The notes beneath the pieces were generated by a model, which did not search any database, was not told the origin of the DNA, and saw only the letters and a list, made by a program, of their open reading frames with translations. Position numbers and translations under genes: made by a program. From Novisyntrophococcus fermenticellae (lineage in GTDB: Bacteria; Bacillota; Clostridia; Lachnospirales; Lachnospiraceae): 64,000 nucleotides of DNA. Of this stretch, positions 15,492 through 25,048 are shown one piece after another; position 1 is the stretch's first letter, and each line of letters starts with the position of its first letter. Location of the stretch: assembly GCF_018866245.1 (NCBI RefSeq), contig NZ_CP076458.1, positions 3,286,001-3,350,000 on the forward strand, given 5' to 3'.

Positions 15492-17735
15492 ATGACAAAG
15501 AAAGTATACACTATAGAAAATCTGGACTGTGCAAATTGTGCTGCTGCTGTAGAGCGGAAAATCAATGCCCTTCCAGATGTACAGGAAGCAATCCTGACGT
15601 TTGCAACAAAGCAGCTTCGAATAACTGCAGAGGATCCTGATTCATTATTGGAGACGATTCGGGCAACAGCTTTAAGTGTGGAGCCCGGCGTAGAAATCTA
15701 TCCCAGAAATCGTTCTTCCTCGCATGTTCATACGGATACCGGATGTTCACATGAACATGAGAACTGCTGCAGTGAACATACGCACACACAGGCATGTGAC
15801 AATTGCAGCGAAGAAGAACACAAATATAACCACGCGTCCGGTGACGCTTACGACCGCGAAGATATGGTATCTGCACCACCCCGCACAGGAATTCTGAACG
15901 CTGAAAACCGCAGAGAATTTATAGAAGTGGGGCTTGGAATCATTCTGTTTGCCTCCGCTTTTCTGGTAAGATACTTAGGCTTTGATTTTGTATCCATCGC
16001 TCTGTTTGCTCTGGCTTATATCGACCTTGGCGGCAAGATTGTATGGACTGCCGTTAAAAACCTGACCAAAGGCAAGGTTTTTGATGAAAATTTTCTGATG
16101 AGTATTGCAACACTTGGGGCATTTACAATCCAGGAATACGCCGAAGCCACAGGTGTTATGCTTTTTTACCGTATTGGTGAATTATTTGAAGATATAGCTG
16201 TGGAGCGCAGCCGCTCACAGATTATGGATGCTGTGGATATGCGTCCTGAAGTAGTCACAAGAGTCGAGCCAGGAGGGTTGCACACCATTCCCTCTGCAGA
16301 TGCAAAAGTCGGAGATATCCTGCAGATAAAGCCTGGCGACCGGATTCCGCTGGATGGGGTTATCACAGACGGTCAGAGCAGGATTGACACCTCACCTGTA
16401 ACCGGCGAATCTGTTCCGGTCAGCGCAGTCCCCGGGGATTCTGTTATTTCTGGCTGCATTAACACCTCTGGTCTTTTAAAAATACGTGTTGAAAAGGTCC
16501 TGGAGGAATCCATGGTGACAAAAATTCTGGATTCTGTGGAAAATGCCGCTGCCAGCAAGCCACAGATTGAGCGCTTTATCTCCAGATTTGCACGGATTTA
16601 TACTCCTTTTGTTGTTGCACTGGCTCTTGGTACAGCGATTATCCCCTCTTTGATTACCGGTGACTGGAACTACTGGGTTTATACAGCACTTACCTTTTTG
16701 GTAATCAGCTGTCCCTGTGCGTTGGTTTTAAGTGTTCCTCTGGCCTTTTTCTCCGGCATCGGGGCAGGATCCAGGAAGGGAATCTTATTTAAAGGCGGAG
16801 TATCACTTGAAGCGATGAACAATGTAAAAACTGTAGTGATGGATAAAACCGGTACGATTACAAAGGGGAATTTTGTTCTCCACGAAGCTGTGCCGACGAA
16901 AGGCACCTCAACCGCCGGACTTTTATCTCTCTGTGCTTCCGGCGAATCAACATCCACGCATCCGATTGCCCACAGCATTGTCTCTGCTGCAAAAAGTGCA
17001 AATCTTAATATCCCGGAACCACACTCCGTGGAAGAGATTGCGGGACATGGTGTTCGTGCGGTGCTGGCAGAAGGAGAACTTCTCTGCGGAAACAGAAAGC
17101 TTATGGAGCAATTCGGCATTCAGATTACCTCCGGAGAGGAAATGTATGGTACAGAAGTCTTTGCAGCACTGAATGGAACCTATATTGGTCATCTGGTTAT
17201 TTCCGATACAATTAAGGAAGATGCAAGGCCGGCGGTGAATGCGCTGCATAAGCTGGGAATCAAGACAGCTATGCTTACCGGAGATACCTCAGAGAAGGCA
17301 GAATCTGTTGCGGAGGAAACAGGAATCGATGAGGTTTATGCAAAGTTGCTTCCACAGGACAAAGTCTCCCAGCTTAGCAAGATTCGCGCGGCGAGCGGGG
17401 AAGTAATGTTCGTCGGCGATGGCATTAACGATGCTCCGGTTCTGGCGGGCGCAGATGTGGGCGCAGCTATGGGAAGCGGAGCCGATGCGGCAATCGAAGC
17501 AGCCGATGTCGTATTCATGACTTCCAGCATGGAGGCAATTCCGCAGTCTTTGGACATTGCAAGGGCTTCCAGCAGGATTGCACGGCAGAACGTGGTATTT
17601 GCCTTAATTATAAAAGTGCTTGTCATGATTCTCGGTCTGTTTGGTTTTGCCAACATGTGGATGGCTGTCTTCGCAGATACCGGAGTGGCTATGCTCTGTG
17701 TATTGAACTCAATACGGATTTTATATAAGAAGTAA
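15492..17735 (+). CDS. Zn/Cd/Pb-type heavy-metal P1B-ATPase
   Basis: A 747-residue metal exporter. The N-terminal HMA domain binds metal through LDCANC (C13, C16). A His/Cys-rich linker at about 75-115 (HVHTDTGCSHEHENCCSEHTHTQACDNC) probably also binds metal. Then come membrane helices with the SCPCAL transport motif, the phosphorylated DKTGT, GDGINDAP and, in the last helix pair, ADTG, whose Asp marks the Zn/Cd/Pb subgroup. ATG at 15492 has GGAGG seven bases upstream; an earlier in-frame ATG at 15459 overlaps the operator and lacks a ribosome site. The operator upstream supports induction by toxic metal. Confidence 0.94.
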   Translation: MTKKVYTIENLDCANCAAAVERKINALPDVQEAILTFATKQLRITAEDPDSLLETIRATALSVEPGVEIYPRNRSSSHVHTDTGCSHEHENCCSEHTHTQACDNCSEEEHKYNHASGDAYDREDMVSAPPRTGILNAENRREFIEVGLGIILFASAFLVRYLGFDFVSIALFALAYIDLGGKIVWTAVKNLTKGKVFDENFLMSIATLGAFTIQEYAEATGVMLFYRIGELFEDIAVERSRSQIMDAVDMRPEVVTRVEPGGLHTIPSADAKVGDILQIKPGDRIPLDGVITDGQSRIDTSPVTGESVPVSAVPGDSVISGCINTSGLLKIRVEKVLEESMVTKILDSVENAAASKPQIERFISRFARIYTPFVVALALGTAIIPSLITGDWNYWVYTALTFLVISCPCALVLSVPLAFFSGIGAGSRKGILFKGGVSLEAMNNVKTVVMDKTGTITKGNFVLHEAVPTKGTSTAGLLSLCASGESTSTHPIAHSIVSAAKSANLNIPEPHSVEEIAGHGVRAVLAEGELLCGNRKLMEQFGIQITSGEEMYGTEVFAALNGTYIGHLVISDTIKEDARPAVNALHKLGIKTAMLTGDTSEKAESVAEETGIDEVYAKLLPQDKVSQLSKIRAASGEVMFVGDGINDAPVLAGADVGAAMGSGADAAIEAADVVFMTSSMEAIPQSLDIARASSRIARQNVVFALIIKVLVMILGLFGFANMWMAVFADTGVAMLCVLNSIRILYKK

Positions 17736-17742
17736 GTTCGTG

Positions 17743-17771
17743 TTGTAATTAAAGAAAAAATTGGGTATAAT
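17743..17771 (+). promoter_or_regulatory. Promoter of the DUF4143 ATPase gene
   Basis: TTGTAA, 17 bases, TATAAT. It begins eight bases after the ATPase stop codon and 22 bases separate it from the next ATG, with GAGGTG as ribosome site. Confidence 0.6.
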
Positions 17772-17793
17772 AAGTGTGAGGTGATAGCACTTT

Positions 17794-19107
17794 ATGGAAC
17801 GTAAAATAATAAAAAAACTTCTATTATGGAAAAACAGTCTGAAACGTATGCCCCTGATTATCTATGGTGCAAGGCAGGTTGGTAAAACCTATACGGCTTT
17901 ATCTTTTGGGAAACAAAATTATAAAAATACCGTTTATTTTAACATGGAGGATTCTGCGGAAATCACCTCTATCTTTGAACGTGACCTGAAACCTGAGCGC
18001 ATTATCAGGGAATTATCAGCAATCAGTGGTCAATCAATTTTCAAAGGGGATACATTAATTATCTTCGATGAGATTCAGGCTTGTGAGCGTGCTTTGACTT
18101 CTTTGAAGTATTTTTGTGAAAATGCACCGGAATACCATATTATTGCTGCAGGCAGTCTACTGGGTGTAGCCATAAACCGAGGGAAATACTCATTTCCCGT
18201 AGGCAAAGTAGATATGATGAACATGTACCCGATGGACTTCGAAGAATTTCTTTGGGCAACCAAAAATGAACAATTGTGTGAATTAATTAAGAAGTCTTAT
18301 TCCACCTTCACACCGCTTTCTATTCATGATACAGCAATGGATATGTATAAAACCTACCTGGTAGTGGGAGGCATGCCCAGAGCCGTCCTGGAATATGTGG
18401 ACACAAACGACTTTGATTTTGTATTGGCGGCGCAAAAAAATCTCAATGATGCGTATATTGCTGATATGGCCAAATATACTACTCCACAGGAAACTACAAA
18501 AATCATGGCAGCCTGGAACAGTGTACCCGCACAGCTTGCAAAAGAAAACCATAAGTTTCAATATAAAGTGATTAAATCAGGAGCCCGGGCCTATGAATAC
18601 GAAACACCCATTGATTGGCTGAGTTCAGCCGGAATCATCAACAAGTGCATCCGGATTACTGAGGGTAGAATGCCACTTTCTGCCTATGCAGATAATGCAT
18701 CTTTCAAGATATATATGATGGATGTCGGGCTACTCTGTTCCAAATTCGGGATTCCTGCTAACATCATTGCTAATAGCCCACACAGTTTTGATGGTTTTAA
18801 AGGGGCTTTAGCCGAAAATTATATTATGCAAGTCCTGGTGACGAGTGGATTCAAACCATTTTATTGGAGTTCTCAAGGTAAAGCCGAGGTTGATTTTATC
18901 TTTCAGGATAAACAAGGACGTATCATCCCGCTGGAAGGGAAGTCTGCTGAAAATGTACGCTCAAAGAGCCTGAGAACCTTTGTATCACAGTATAACCCTC
19001 CCTATTCGATAAGGGTATCAGCAAAAAACTTTGGGTTCGAGAATCAGATTAAAAGTATCCCTTTATATGCTTTATTCTGCCTTAATCCGGATGGGGGCAA
19101 TGAATAG
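17794..19107 (+). CDS. AAA ATPase with DUF4143 domain
   Basis: A 437-residue protein of the widespread DUF4143 ATPase family. Walker A is GARQVGKT near 25-32; Walker B is LIIFDEIQ near 90; residues about 200-390 form the DUF4143 part, which has a nuclease-like fold pattern (KPFYWSSQGKAEVDFIFQDKQGRIIPLEGKS). Function is not settled; the genes are often solitary and variable between strains. It has its own promoter and no partner gene. Confidence 0.88.
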   Translation: MERKIIKKLLLWKNSLKRMPLIIYGARQVGKTYTALSFGKQNYKNTVYFNMEDSAEITSIFERDLKPERIIRELSAISGQSIFKGDTLIIFDEIQACERALTSLKYFCENAPEYHIIAAGSLLGVAINRGKYSFPVGKVDMMNMYPMDFEEFLWATKNEQLCELIKKSYSTFTPLSIHDTAMDMYKTYLVVGGMPRAVLEYVDTNDFDFVLAAQKNLNDAYIADMAKYTTPQETTKIMAAWNSVPAQLAKENHKFQYKVIKSGARAYEYETPIDWLSSAGIINKCIRITEGRMPLSAYADNASFKIYMMDVGLLCSKFGIPANIIANSPHSFDGFKGALAENYIMQVLVTSGFKPFYWSSQGKAEVDFIFQDKQGRIIPLEGKSAENVRSKSLRTFVSQYNPPYSIRVSAKNFGFENQIKSIPLYALFCLNPDGGNE

Positions 19108-19147
19108 TGGATAAATTTATAAGCGAACAGGGAGCAATTTCATATGG

Positions 19148-19330
19148 TTATTCCTGACGTAAGAATTCTGTAACGCTTAAACCTGTTTCTTCCTTAAAGC
19201 ATTTATAAAAATACTTTGCAACCGCATACGGGATCTCCTCTTTGGACGACTTCTGCTGTGCAGTAAATTTTGAGCCATCTCAATGCGATAGTGCCGCAAA
19301 AACTCGGAAAAGGAATCTTATCATAGCCAG
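19148..19330 (-). pseudogene. Remnant of an AraC-family regulator
   Basis: In different minus-strand frames this stretch encodes pieces of an AraC C-terminal DNA-binding domain: DSFSEFLRHYRIEMAQNLLHS, then after a frame change KEEIPYAVAKYFYKCFKE followed by ETGLSVTEFLRQE and a stop at 19148. A second frame change lies near 19320 (PGYDK before DSFSEF). The sensor half is gone. It is the decayed end of a regulator gene. The rest of 19108-19498 is AT-rich and holds only the lgt terminator. Confidence 0.7.
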
Positions 19331-19416
19331 GATGAAGGTTTTAAACAAGGTAAGATTTTAAGTTTGTGGTTAAATTTTAGGATTAATTTTAAAAGAAGTG
19401 TAATATTTTAAGATAG

Positions 19417-19441
19417 AAAAACGACACAGCTAACGCTGTGC
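19417..19441 (-). terminator. Terminator of lgt
   Basis: CACAGC-TAAC-GCTGTG hairpin followed on the minus strand by CGTTTTT. A second hairpin at about 19479-19496 (GCCACCC/GGGTAGC) with T-run on the plus strand could stop transcription from the other side. Confidence 0.6.
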
Positions 19442-19498
19442 CGCCTCTGGAGAACATTCTTATATTGTTTTATGTGTGCCACCCTGTGGGGTAGCTTT

Positions 19499-20287
19499 TT
19501 ATTCTTTTTTATCTTCGTTATGCACAGCTTCCGTCTTTTTACTTCTTCCTCTCACCACAAAAAGTATAATTCCGGCCGCAAACATAAAGATTGAGATAAA
19601 TTGTGATGTGGACAGTGCTCCCACGGTCCCGCGTATCAAATCTCCTCTGAAATATTCCAGGATAAATCGTCCGCCACTGTAGAGGATCAGATACAAAGCA
19701 GTAACCTGTCCGTCTGCCTTTTTCCGCTTATGAAACCATATCAGGAACACAAACAGCAAAAAATCCAGTCCGCTGGATATCAGCTGTGTGGGAACCAGAG
19801 ATACGTTGTTGGGGGCAAAATCTGAGCTGTGAAAAGTAATTCCATAATTGGATTTTGTCTCTACTCCGTAACAGCATCCGGCAAAAAAGCAGCCGATTCT
19901 TCCAATTGCCTGTGCCAACGCAACGCTGGGCAATGCCAGATCAAAATATTTCCAGGGCTCCAGCTTATACTTTCTGCAGAATAACCATGCTCCCAGGATT
20001 CCTCCTATAATACCTCCATATACCACCCAACCGTCTCCAAAGTTGCGAATAATAATCATCGGATCCTTCATAATCTGAGGCAATATGGTCAGACAATATA
20101 AAATCTTAGAGCCCGCAAATCCAAAGATCAGGCACCAGATAACCAGGTCAAAAATCTTTTCTGAATCCAGACCCTGCTTCTTCGCCCGCCTTTCAGCAAC
20201 AACATATGCTGCGATAATACCAATTGCAATCATCAGACCATACGTATGCACGGTAAACGGTCCGATGGAAAATAAATCATTATACAT
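19499..20287 (-). CDS. lgt: Prolipoprotein diacylglyceryl transferase
   Basis: A 262-residue membrane enzyme that adds diacylglycerol to the lipobox cysteine of prelipoproteins, the first step of lipoprotein maturation. Visible are the N-terminal SIGPFTVHTYGLMIAIG helix with the conserved His-Gly, the Lgt signature GRIGCFFAGCCYG and the late arginine motif GGRFILEYFRGD. Several lipoproteins in this window (PrsA-like, TrpX-like, sugar-binding) would be substrates. ATG at 20287 has GGAGGAG three bases upstream. It is transcribed away from the threonine aldolase gene. Confidence 0.96.
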   Translation of the reverse strand: MYNDLFSIGPFTVHTYGLMIAIGIIAAYVVAERRAKKQGLDSEKIFDLVIWCLIFGFAGSKILYCLTILPQIMKDPMIIIRNFGDGWVVYGGIIGGILGAWLFCRKYKLEPWKYFDLALPSVALAQAIGRIGCFFAGCCYGVETKSNYGITFHSSDFAPNNVSLVPTQLISSGLDFLLFVFLIWFHKRKKADGQVTALYLILYSGGRFILEYFRGDLIRGTVGALSTSQFISIFMFAAGIILFVVRGRSKKTEAVHNEDKKE

Positions 20288-20452
20288 GAACTCCTCCTGT
20301 GTCTTTTCTGTTACAATAAATCGAAACAATCAATATAGCAATTATATCTTATAATAAATAAAAAAACAATGAAGTTCACAGTTTTTATACATTTTCATTT
20401 CTCAATGTGCTAAAATGATGATACTGAAGTTAAGCAGAGAGGAATATGATTT

Positions 20453-21487
20453 ATGATTCATTTTGAGTGTGACTATACGGAAGGCTGTCATTCTTCTATC
20501 TTGAAAAAATTAATTGAAACCAATGAGGAGCAGACCTGCGGTTACGGCCTGGACGGACATTGTGAACACGCACGTGCTCTGATTTGTGATTTATGTGAGG
20601 CTCCCGACGCCGACGTGCACTTTCTGGTGGGCGGTACGCAGACCAATACCACGGTCATTGCCTCTATCCTGCGCCCGCATCAGGGCGTGTTATGTGCCGG
20701 TACCGGGCATATTAATGTGCATGAGACCGGTGCTATAGAGGCAACAGGACATAAAGTTCTGCCCTTGCCAAGTCAAAATGGTAAGATAACCGCATCTCAA
20801 ATTCAGGCTGCCTATGATGAGCACTGGAATGACAGTGACCATGAACACATCGTACAACCCGGGATGGTTTATGTTTCACAATCAACAGAGAATGGAACTA
20901 TCTACTCAAAAGCTGAGCTTACCTGTCTCCATGAAACCTGTCAAAGATGTGGACTCCCTCTCTTTTTGGACGGTGCACGTCTGGGCTATGCCATGGAGTC
21001 CCCTGAAAACGATTTGCATATGTCCGATCTGGCCAACCTGTGTGATGTCTTTTATATCGGAGGAACAAAGGTCGGTGCCTTGTTCGGAGAGGCTGTAGTA
21101 ATTACCAATCCTGATTTGAAACAGGACTTTCGCTATCTTCTCAAACAGCACGGAGGAATGCTTGCAAAAGGGCGTCTGCTGGGCATTCAGTTTGAGACTC
21201 TGCTGGAAGGAGGCTCGGACAGTCTTTATTTTCAGATTTCAAAGCATGCAGTAGATCTGGCGCTTCAATTAAAAGCATCCCTTTTGGAAAAAGGGTATAA
21301 GTTATACTATGATTCCTTTACAAATCAGCAGTACCCTATCCTTTCCAATGAGGTAATGGAACGCCTCTCAAAGGAATTTTCATTTTCTACCTGGTGCAAA
21401 GTGGATGAAGGGCATACCGCAGTACGCTTCTGTACCAGCTGGGCTACCAGACCGGAGGCAGTGGAAAAGCTGCTTGATACTTTATAA
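20453..21487 (+). CDS. Threonine aldolase family PLP enzyme
   Basis: A 344-residue fold-type I PLP enzyme of the beta-eliminating lyase/threonine aldolase family, which cleaves L-threonine or allo-threonine to glycine and acetaldehyde. Marks are ECDYTEGCHSSILKKL, GGTQTNTTVIASIL (phosphate loop), HETGAIEATGHK with the PLP-stacking His, LDGARLGYAM with the PLP Asp, and GGTKVGALFGE with the Schiff-base Lys. Length is normal. Substrate range within the family is not visible. Confidence 0.9.
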   Translation: MIHFECDYTEGCHSSILKKLIETNEEQTCGYGLDGHCEHARALICDLCEAPDADVHFLVGGTQTNTTVIASILRPHQGVLCAGTGHINVHETGAIEATGHKVLPLPSQNGKITASQIQAAYDEHWNDSDHEHIVQPGMVYVSQSTENGTIYSKAELTCLHETCQRCGLPLFLDGARLGYAMESPENDLHMSDLANLCDVFYIGGTKVGALFGEAVVITNPDLKQDFRYLLKQHGGMLAKGRLLGIQFETLLEGGSDSLYFQISKHAVDLALQLKASLLEKGYKLYYDSFTNQQYPILSNEVMERLSKEFSFSTWCKVDEGHTAVRFCTSWATRPEAVEKLLDTL

Positions 21488-21502
21488 TCTAGGCGTTGTT
21501 CT

Positions 21503-21553
21503 AAAAGGATGGGCAAAAGTATCGATTTAGATACTTCCGCCCATCCTTTTTAT
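21503..21553. terminator. Bidirectional terminator
   Basis: AAAGGATGGGC pairs with GCCCATCCTTT, and AGTATC with GATACT inside. A-run and T-run on the two sides let it end both the threonine aldolase transcript and the converging permease transcript. Confidence 0.85.
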
Positions 21554-21613
21554 ACCAAAGTATGCAAGGAAAGCTGCCAGTGGCAGGTTTTCTGTATTCT
21601 CAAAATTAGTTTT

Positions 21614-22873
21614 TTATACCTCCTGATCATTCGTCAGATGCAGTTTGTCCAGAACATAGAAGGTCAGAGACAAAAGCATGCCGACCACACATGCCAGTAC
21701 CATGCCCGTCAGCGAAACGCTTCCAAAGTTCACCGTTATGCCGGATAGTCCGATTACGAAGATTACAGAAGTTAATGTAAGATTTCTGGACTTTCCATAG
21801 TCCACTTGGGAATCTACCAGGATGCGGAGTCCTGAAGTCCCGATCATCCCATATAGCAGGATAGAGATGCCTCCGATAACCGGTCCCGGTATCGTACTTA
21901 TCATCGTGGCCAGCTTTCCACAGCAGGAAGCCAGGATAGACAGAACAGCCGCTCCGCCGATTACCTGTACGCTGTAAACGCCGGTAATCGCCATGACTCC
22001 TATGTTTTCTCCATAGGTTGTGGTCGGCACCGAACCAACCAAGCCAGACAGGGTAGTCGAAAAGTAATCTCCAAAGAGCGTACTATGAAGTCCTGGTTTT
22101 TTTATTAAGTCTCTGCCTACAATTTTACCGGTTACGACCTGATGTCCAATGTGCTCAGAGGTTACCACGAGTATCACCGGAAGAATGGTTATGACAGCAC
22201 TGGCATTGAATTTGGCCATTTGGAAATGCGGCAATGCAAACCAGTGTGCTTTTACTACCTCGCTAAAGTCCAGTATTCCACACAACGCGGCGGCAACGTA
22301 TCCGGCGATAATCGCAATCAATATTGGAATGACCGACAGAAACCCGCGAAATAAAATTTGTCCGAATACCGCAACCCCGAGTGTTACCAGAAATACCACA
22401 ACATTCTTCATATCAATTTTATCTACGCCCACCAGCCCGGCATTTTTAGCGGCCGAACCGGCCAGTTCCAGGCCAATCAATGCTACTACCGGACCCATGG
22501 CGGCAGGCGGAAGGACGATATCAATCCAGTCTGTCCCGAATTTATAGATAACAAACGCCAGAATACATCCCACAATTCCTACTACAACAAATCCTCCCTG
22601 CGCATATTCAAACCCATATTTTGAAATTACAATGCCAGCCGGAGCCAGGAATGCAAAACTGGAGCCCAGATAAGCGGGTGATCTCCCTTTAGTTACAAAG
22701 ATAAAAATCAAGGTACCGATACCATTCATAAAAAGTACAATAGCGGGATTAATCCCCAGGACAAACGGCACCAGAACCGAAGCACCAAACATTGCGAACA
22801 TATGCTGAATGCTCAGCGGTACCAGCAGCTTTGCCGGAACCTTCTCCTCTACCTGTATTACTCTCTTTTCCAC
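21614..22873 (-). CDS. uraA: Uracil permease (NCS2 family)
   Basis: A 419-residue nucleobase-proton symporter with about 14 membrane helices. It has the NCS2 start PLSIQHMFAMFGASVLVP, the conserved pore His-Glu region (VTSEHIGHQVVTGK) and the signature GLVGSVPTTTYGENIGVMAITGVYSVQV, which fits the uracil rather than xanthine branch. GTG at 22873 with AAGGAG 11 bases upstream gives a protein of family length; the ATG at 22906 has no ribosome site. It is last in the line mfd-prsA-like-methyltransferase. Confidence 0.9.
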   Translation of the reverse strand: MEKRVIQVEEKVPAKLLVPLSIQHMFAMFGASVLVPFVLGINPAIVLFMNGIGTLIFIFVTKGRSPAYLGSSFAFLAPAGIVISKYGFEYAQGGFVVVGIVGCILAFVIYKFGTDWIDIVLPPAAMGPVVALIGLELAGSAAKNAGLVGVDKIDMKNVVVFLVTLGVAVFGQILFRGFLSVIPILIAIIAGYVAAALCGILDFSEVVKAHWFALPHFQMAKFNASAVITILPVILVVTSEHIGHQVVTGKIVGRDLIKKPGLHSTLFGDYFSTTLSGLVGSVPTTTYGENIGVMAITGVYSVQVIGGAAVLSILASCCGKLATMISTIPGPVIGGISILLYGMIGTSGLRILVDSQVDYGKSRNLTLTSVIFVIGLSGITVNFGSVSLTGMVLACVVGMLLSLTFYVLDKLHLTNDQEV

Positions 22874-22960
22874 TCTCTTTTGTTCTCCTTTTCTTCTCGA
22901 TTGCATGAAAATAGGGTGTCGGACAACTTTTCAGTCATCCTGACATCCCCATTTTACCCG

Positions 22961-23836
22961 CTATTTATTCAGCATGGATACCAGGCGGCGGATATATTCG
23001 GGATCCGTACCACAACACCCGCCAACCACAGTGGCACCGGCCTCCACAAGCCTGACCATCTGTCTTGCGAATTCAGAAGCACTCATATTATAAACCGCTT
23101 CCCCTTTTTCATTGATAACAGGCATGCCTGCATTTGGCTTCGCAATCACAGGTATTCTGGCAATCCTCTTCATAGATGCCACCACTGCCTCCATCTGATC
23201 CGGACCCATCGAACAATTAATTCCGACGGCCGCCGCACCCATCTCCTGAAGACTCTCCATGGCTTCTATCGCGTTTCCACCGAAAAAACCGGATCCATCG
23301 GATTCTACTGTCATGGAGCACATGACCGGCAGGTCACAGACAGCCTGGGCCGCATCCAGAGCTACGATCATCTCCTCCACCGACAACATCGTCTCAGCCA
23401 CAAGTAAGTCCACGCCGGCATTGGCGAGGGCAGTAATCTGTTCTTTATAGGCGTCAAGAAGTTCCTCATAAGTGATTCCCCCGTCGGGATCTATGCGCTT
23501 TCCCGTGGTAGTAAAATCTCCTGCTATATAGGCATTTCCACCCACTGCCTTTTTGGAAATTTCCACCAGACGTGTATTCAATTCTTCCACGCGGTCAGCC
23601 ATCCCGAAGCTGCCAAGACTGATTCTGTTGGCAGAAAAGGTGGGAGCATACACGACCTGCGAGCCTGCCTCAACATAATCCTTTTGTAATCTCATCAGTA
23701 CATCCGCATGATCCAGAGCCCAGCACTCTGTGCTGACTCCTTTTGGCATGCCGGCTTTGGTGAGGTTGGAGCCCGTTGCCCCATCCAGAATCAGAAAGCC
23801 CTGCCCTGTCAATTGTGCGAATTCCCGATTATTCAT
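22961..23836 (-). CDS. Homocysteine S-methyltransferase family protein
   Basis: A 291-residue TIM barrel matching the homocysteine-binding domain of methionine synthase. Zinc ligands are the Cys in VGINCSMGP and the pair in VGGCCGTDP. The start ILDGATGSNLTKAGMP and PTFSANR motif are typical. Such stand-alone modules methylate homocysteine with S-methylmethionine or work with a separate corrinoid partner; the methyl donor cannot be read here. It overlaps the PrsA-like gene by four bases (ATGA), so translation is coupled although the two functions look unrelated. Confidence 0.9.
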   Translation of the reverse strand: MNNREFAQLTGQGFLILDGATGSNLTKAGMPKGVSTECWALDHADVLMRLQKDYVEAGSQVVYAPTFSANRISLGSFGMADRVEELNTRLVEISKKAVGGNAYIAGDFTTTGKRIDPDGGITYEELLDAYKEQITALANAGVDLLVAETMLSVEEMIVALDAAQAVCDLPVMCSMTVESDGSGFFGGNAIEAMESLQEMGAAAVGINCSMGPDQMEAVVASMKRIARIPVIAKPNAGMPVINEKGEAVYNMSASEFARQMVRLVEAGATVVGGCCGTDPEYIRRLVSMLNK

Positions 23837-24987
23837 TTGGATTCCTCCTGTGATGAGCTGGCGGCCGCGCTGTCTACGGACGTACTGCTGCTGCCTGTAG
23901 AGGAACTGTTAGTACTGCCGTCCGTTGTTTCCGCCTGCTTAAATGTATAAACATCCTTATCGGTTACTTTCAATCTGTCCCATGCCTTTGTCTTCTTGGT
24001 TTCAGCCTTTTTCAGCCATTCATCCAGCAAAGCATTCCATTGGTCCTGCTTCTTTGACTGCACAAGCTGTTCCTTCTTTGATGCGGTTTTTTCCTCATCA
24101 AACGTCTTGTCCAGGCGGAGTACATAATAGCCATTCCCACCTGTACCCTCCAGTACTTCAGGATTGACCTCACCGTCTTTCAGTTTTGCAGCCGCAGTTT
24201 TCAGAACTTCGTCGGTACTGGTATCATCACTTCCATAACTGCGTGCAGCAGCCGACAGACTTTCGTCAACCTCCTTAGCCAATGCATCCATATCAGCTGA
24301 CGCTGTATCCCCGCTGGCCATGACCTTGTCCAGAACATCCTGTGCAAGCTTCATTTTTTCTTCCTTTTCCTTGTCCGTCAGCTCTTTTACATTGCCATCT
24401 TTATCCTTTTCTGTTCCGGTGGTAGAAACCATCACGGAGGTAATACTCGTCTGAGCCGCCTCCTCGTCGCTTACTTCAACCTCCATGCCTGCCTGAGCCA
24501 CAGCTGACACCTTGGCCTGATATGCATACAGTTGAAGGACTTCTGAAATATCTTTCTTTGTCACACCCAGTTTTTCCAGAACCTTCTTATCGTTGCTCTC
24601 CAGAAATTTTTCTGCGGCTGCATCAGCCCCATCTGTTTCCTCCTGGCTGAGTGACACATCATATTCTCCCGCATGGCTCCTTATCAGATACATCTTTTCG
24701 ATGCTCCCTAACATATCACTTTTAAATGAATCCCCGTATGTTCCGTTCTCAGTGGCCGTACTGAAGATACTGCCGGCACTCTGACCGAACATAGCATAAT
24801 AACTCAGCATGCTGGCCTGTTGAAAACGAAGCAGGAAATTAGCCGTTCCGACATTCACAGACTCTCCATCAATAACAATCGCTTCTTCACTGCCGTCAAG
24901 GGCAGACTTACCGCATCCGGATAAAGAAGCTGTAACAAGGGATATTGCCAACAAGCCACATGCTATCTTAGCAGACAAATTTCTCAT
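23833..24987 (-). CDS. PrsA/SurA-like foldase lipoprotein
   Basis: A 384-residue lipoprotein: signal sequence with lipobox LSGC (Cys about 26), a SurA-N-like helical region (IVIDGESVNVGTANFLLRFQQ, then SQEETDGADAAAEKFLESNDKKVLEKLGVTKKDISEVLQ), an interrupted parvulin-like region (LSAAARSYGSDD... LKDGEVNPEVLEGTGGNGYYVLRLDKTFDE) and a Ser/Thr-rich tail. It should help fold secreted proteins at the outer membrane face. Whether the peptidyl-prolyl isomerase site is active cannot be judged by eye. It follows mfd by 61 bases. Confidence 0.82.
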   Translation of the reverse strand: MRNLSAKIACGLLAISLVTASLSGCGKSALDGSEEAIVIDGESVNVGTANFLLRFQQASMLSYYAMFGQSAGSIFSTATENGTYGDSFKSDMLGSIEKMYLIRSHAGEYDVSLSQEETDGADAAAEKFLESNDKKVLEKLGVTKKDISEVLQLYAYQAKVSAVAQAGMEVEVSDEEAAQTSITSVMVSTTGTEKDKDGNVKELTDKEKEEKMKLAQDVLDKVMASGDTASADMDALAKEVDESLSAAARSYGSDDTSTDEVLKTAAAKLKDGEVNPEVLEGTGGNGYYVLRLDKTFDEEKTASKKEQLVQSKKQDQWNALLDEWLKKAETKKTKAWDRLKVTDKDVYTFKQAETTDGSTNSSSTGSSSTSVDSAAASSSQEESK

Positions 24988-25048
24988 AAGTTCCTCCGAT
25001 CATCTTTCTGTTAATACTCTTAAGTTCTAATTATATCCGTTTTCAGCA

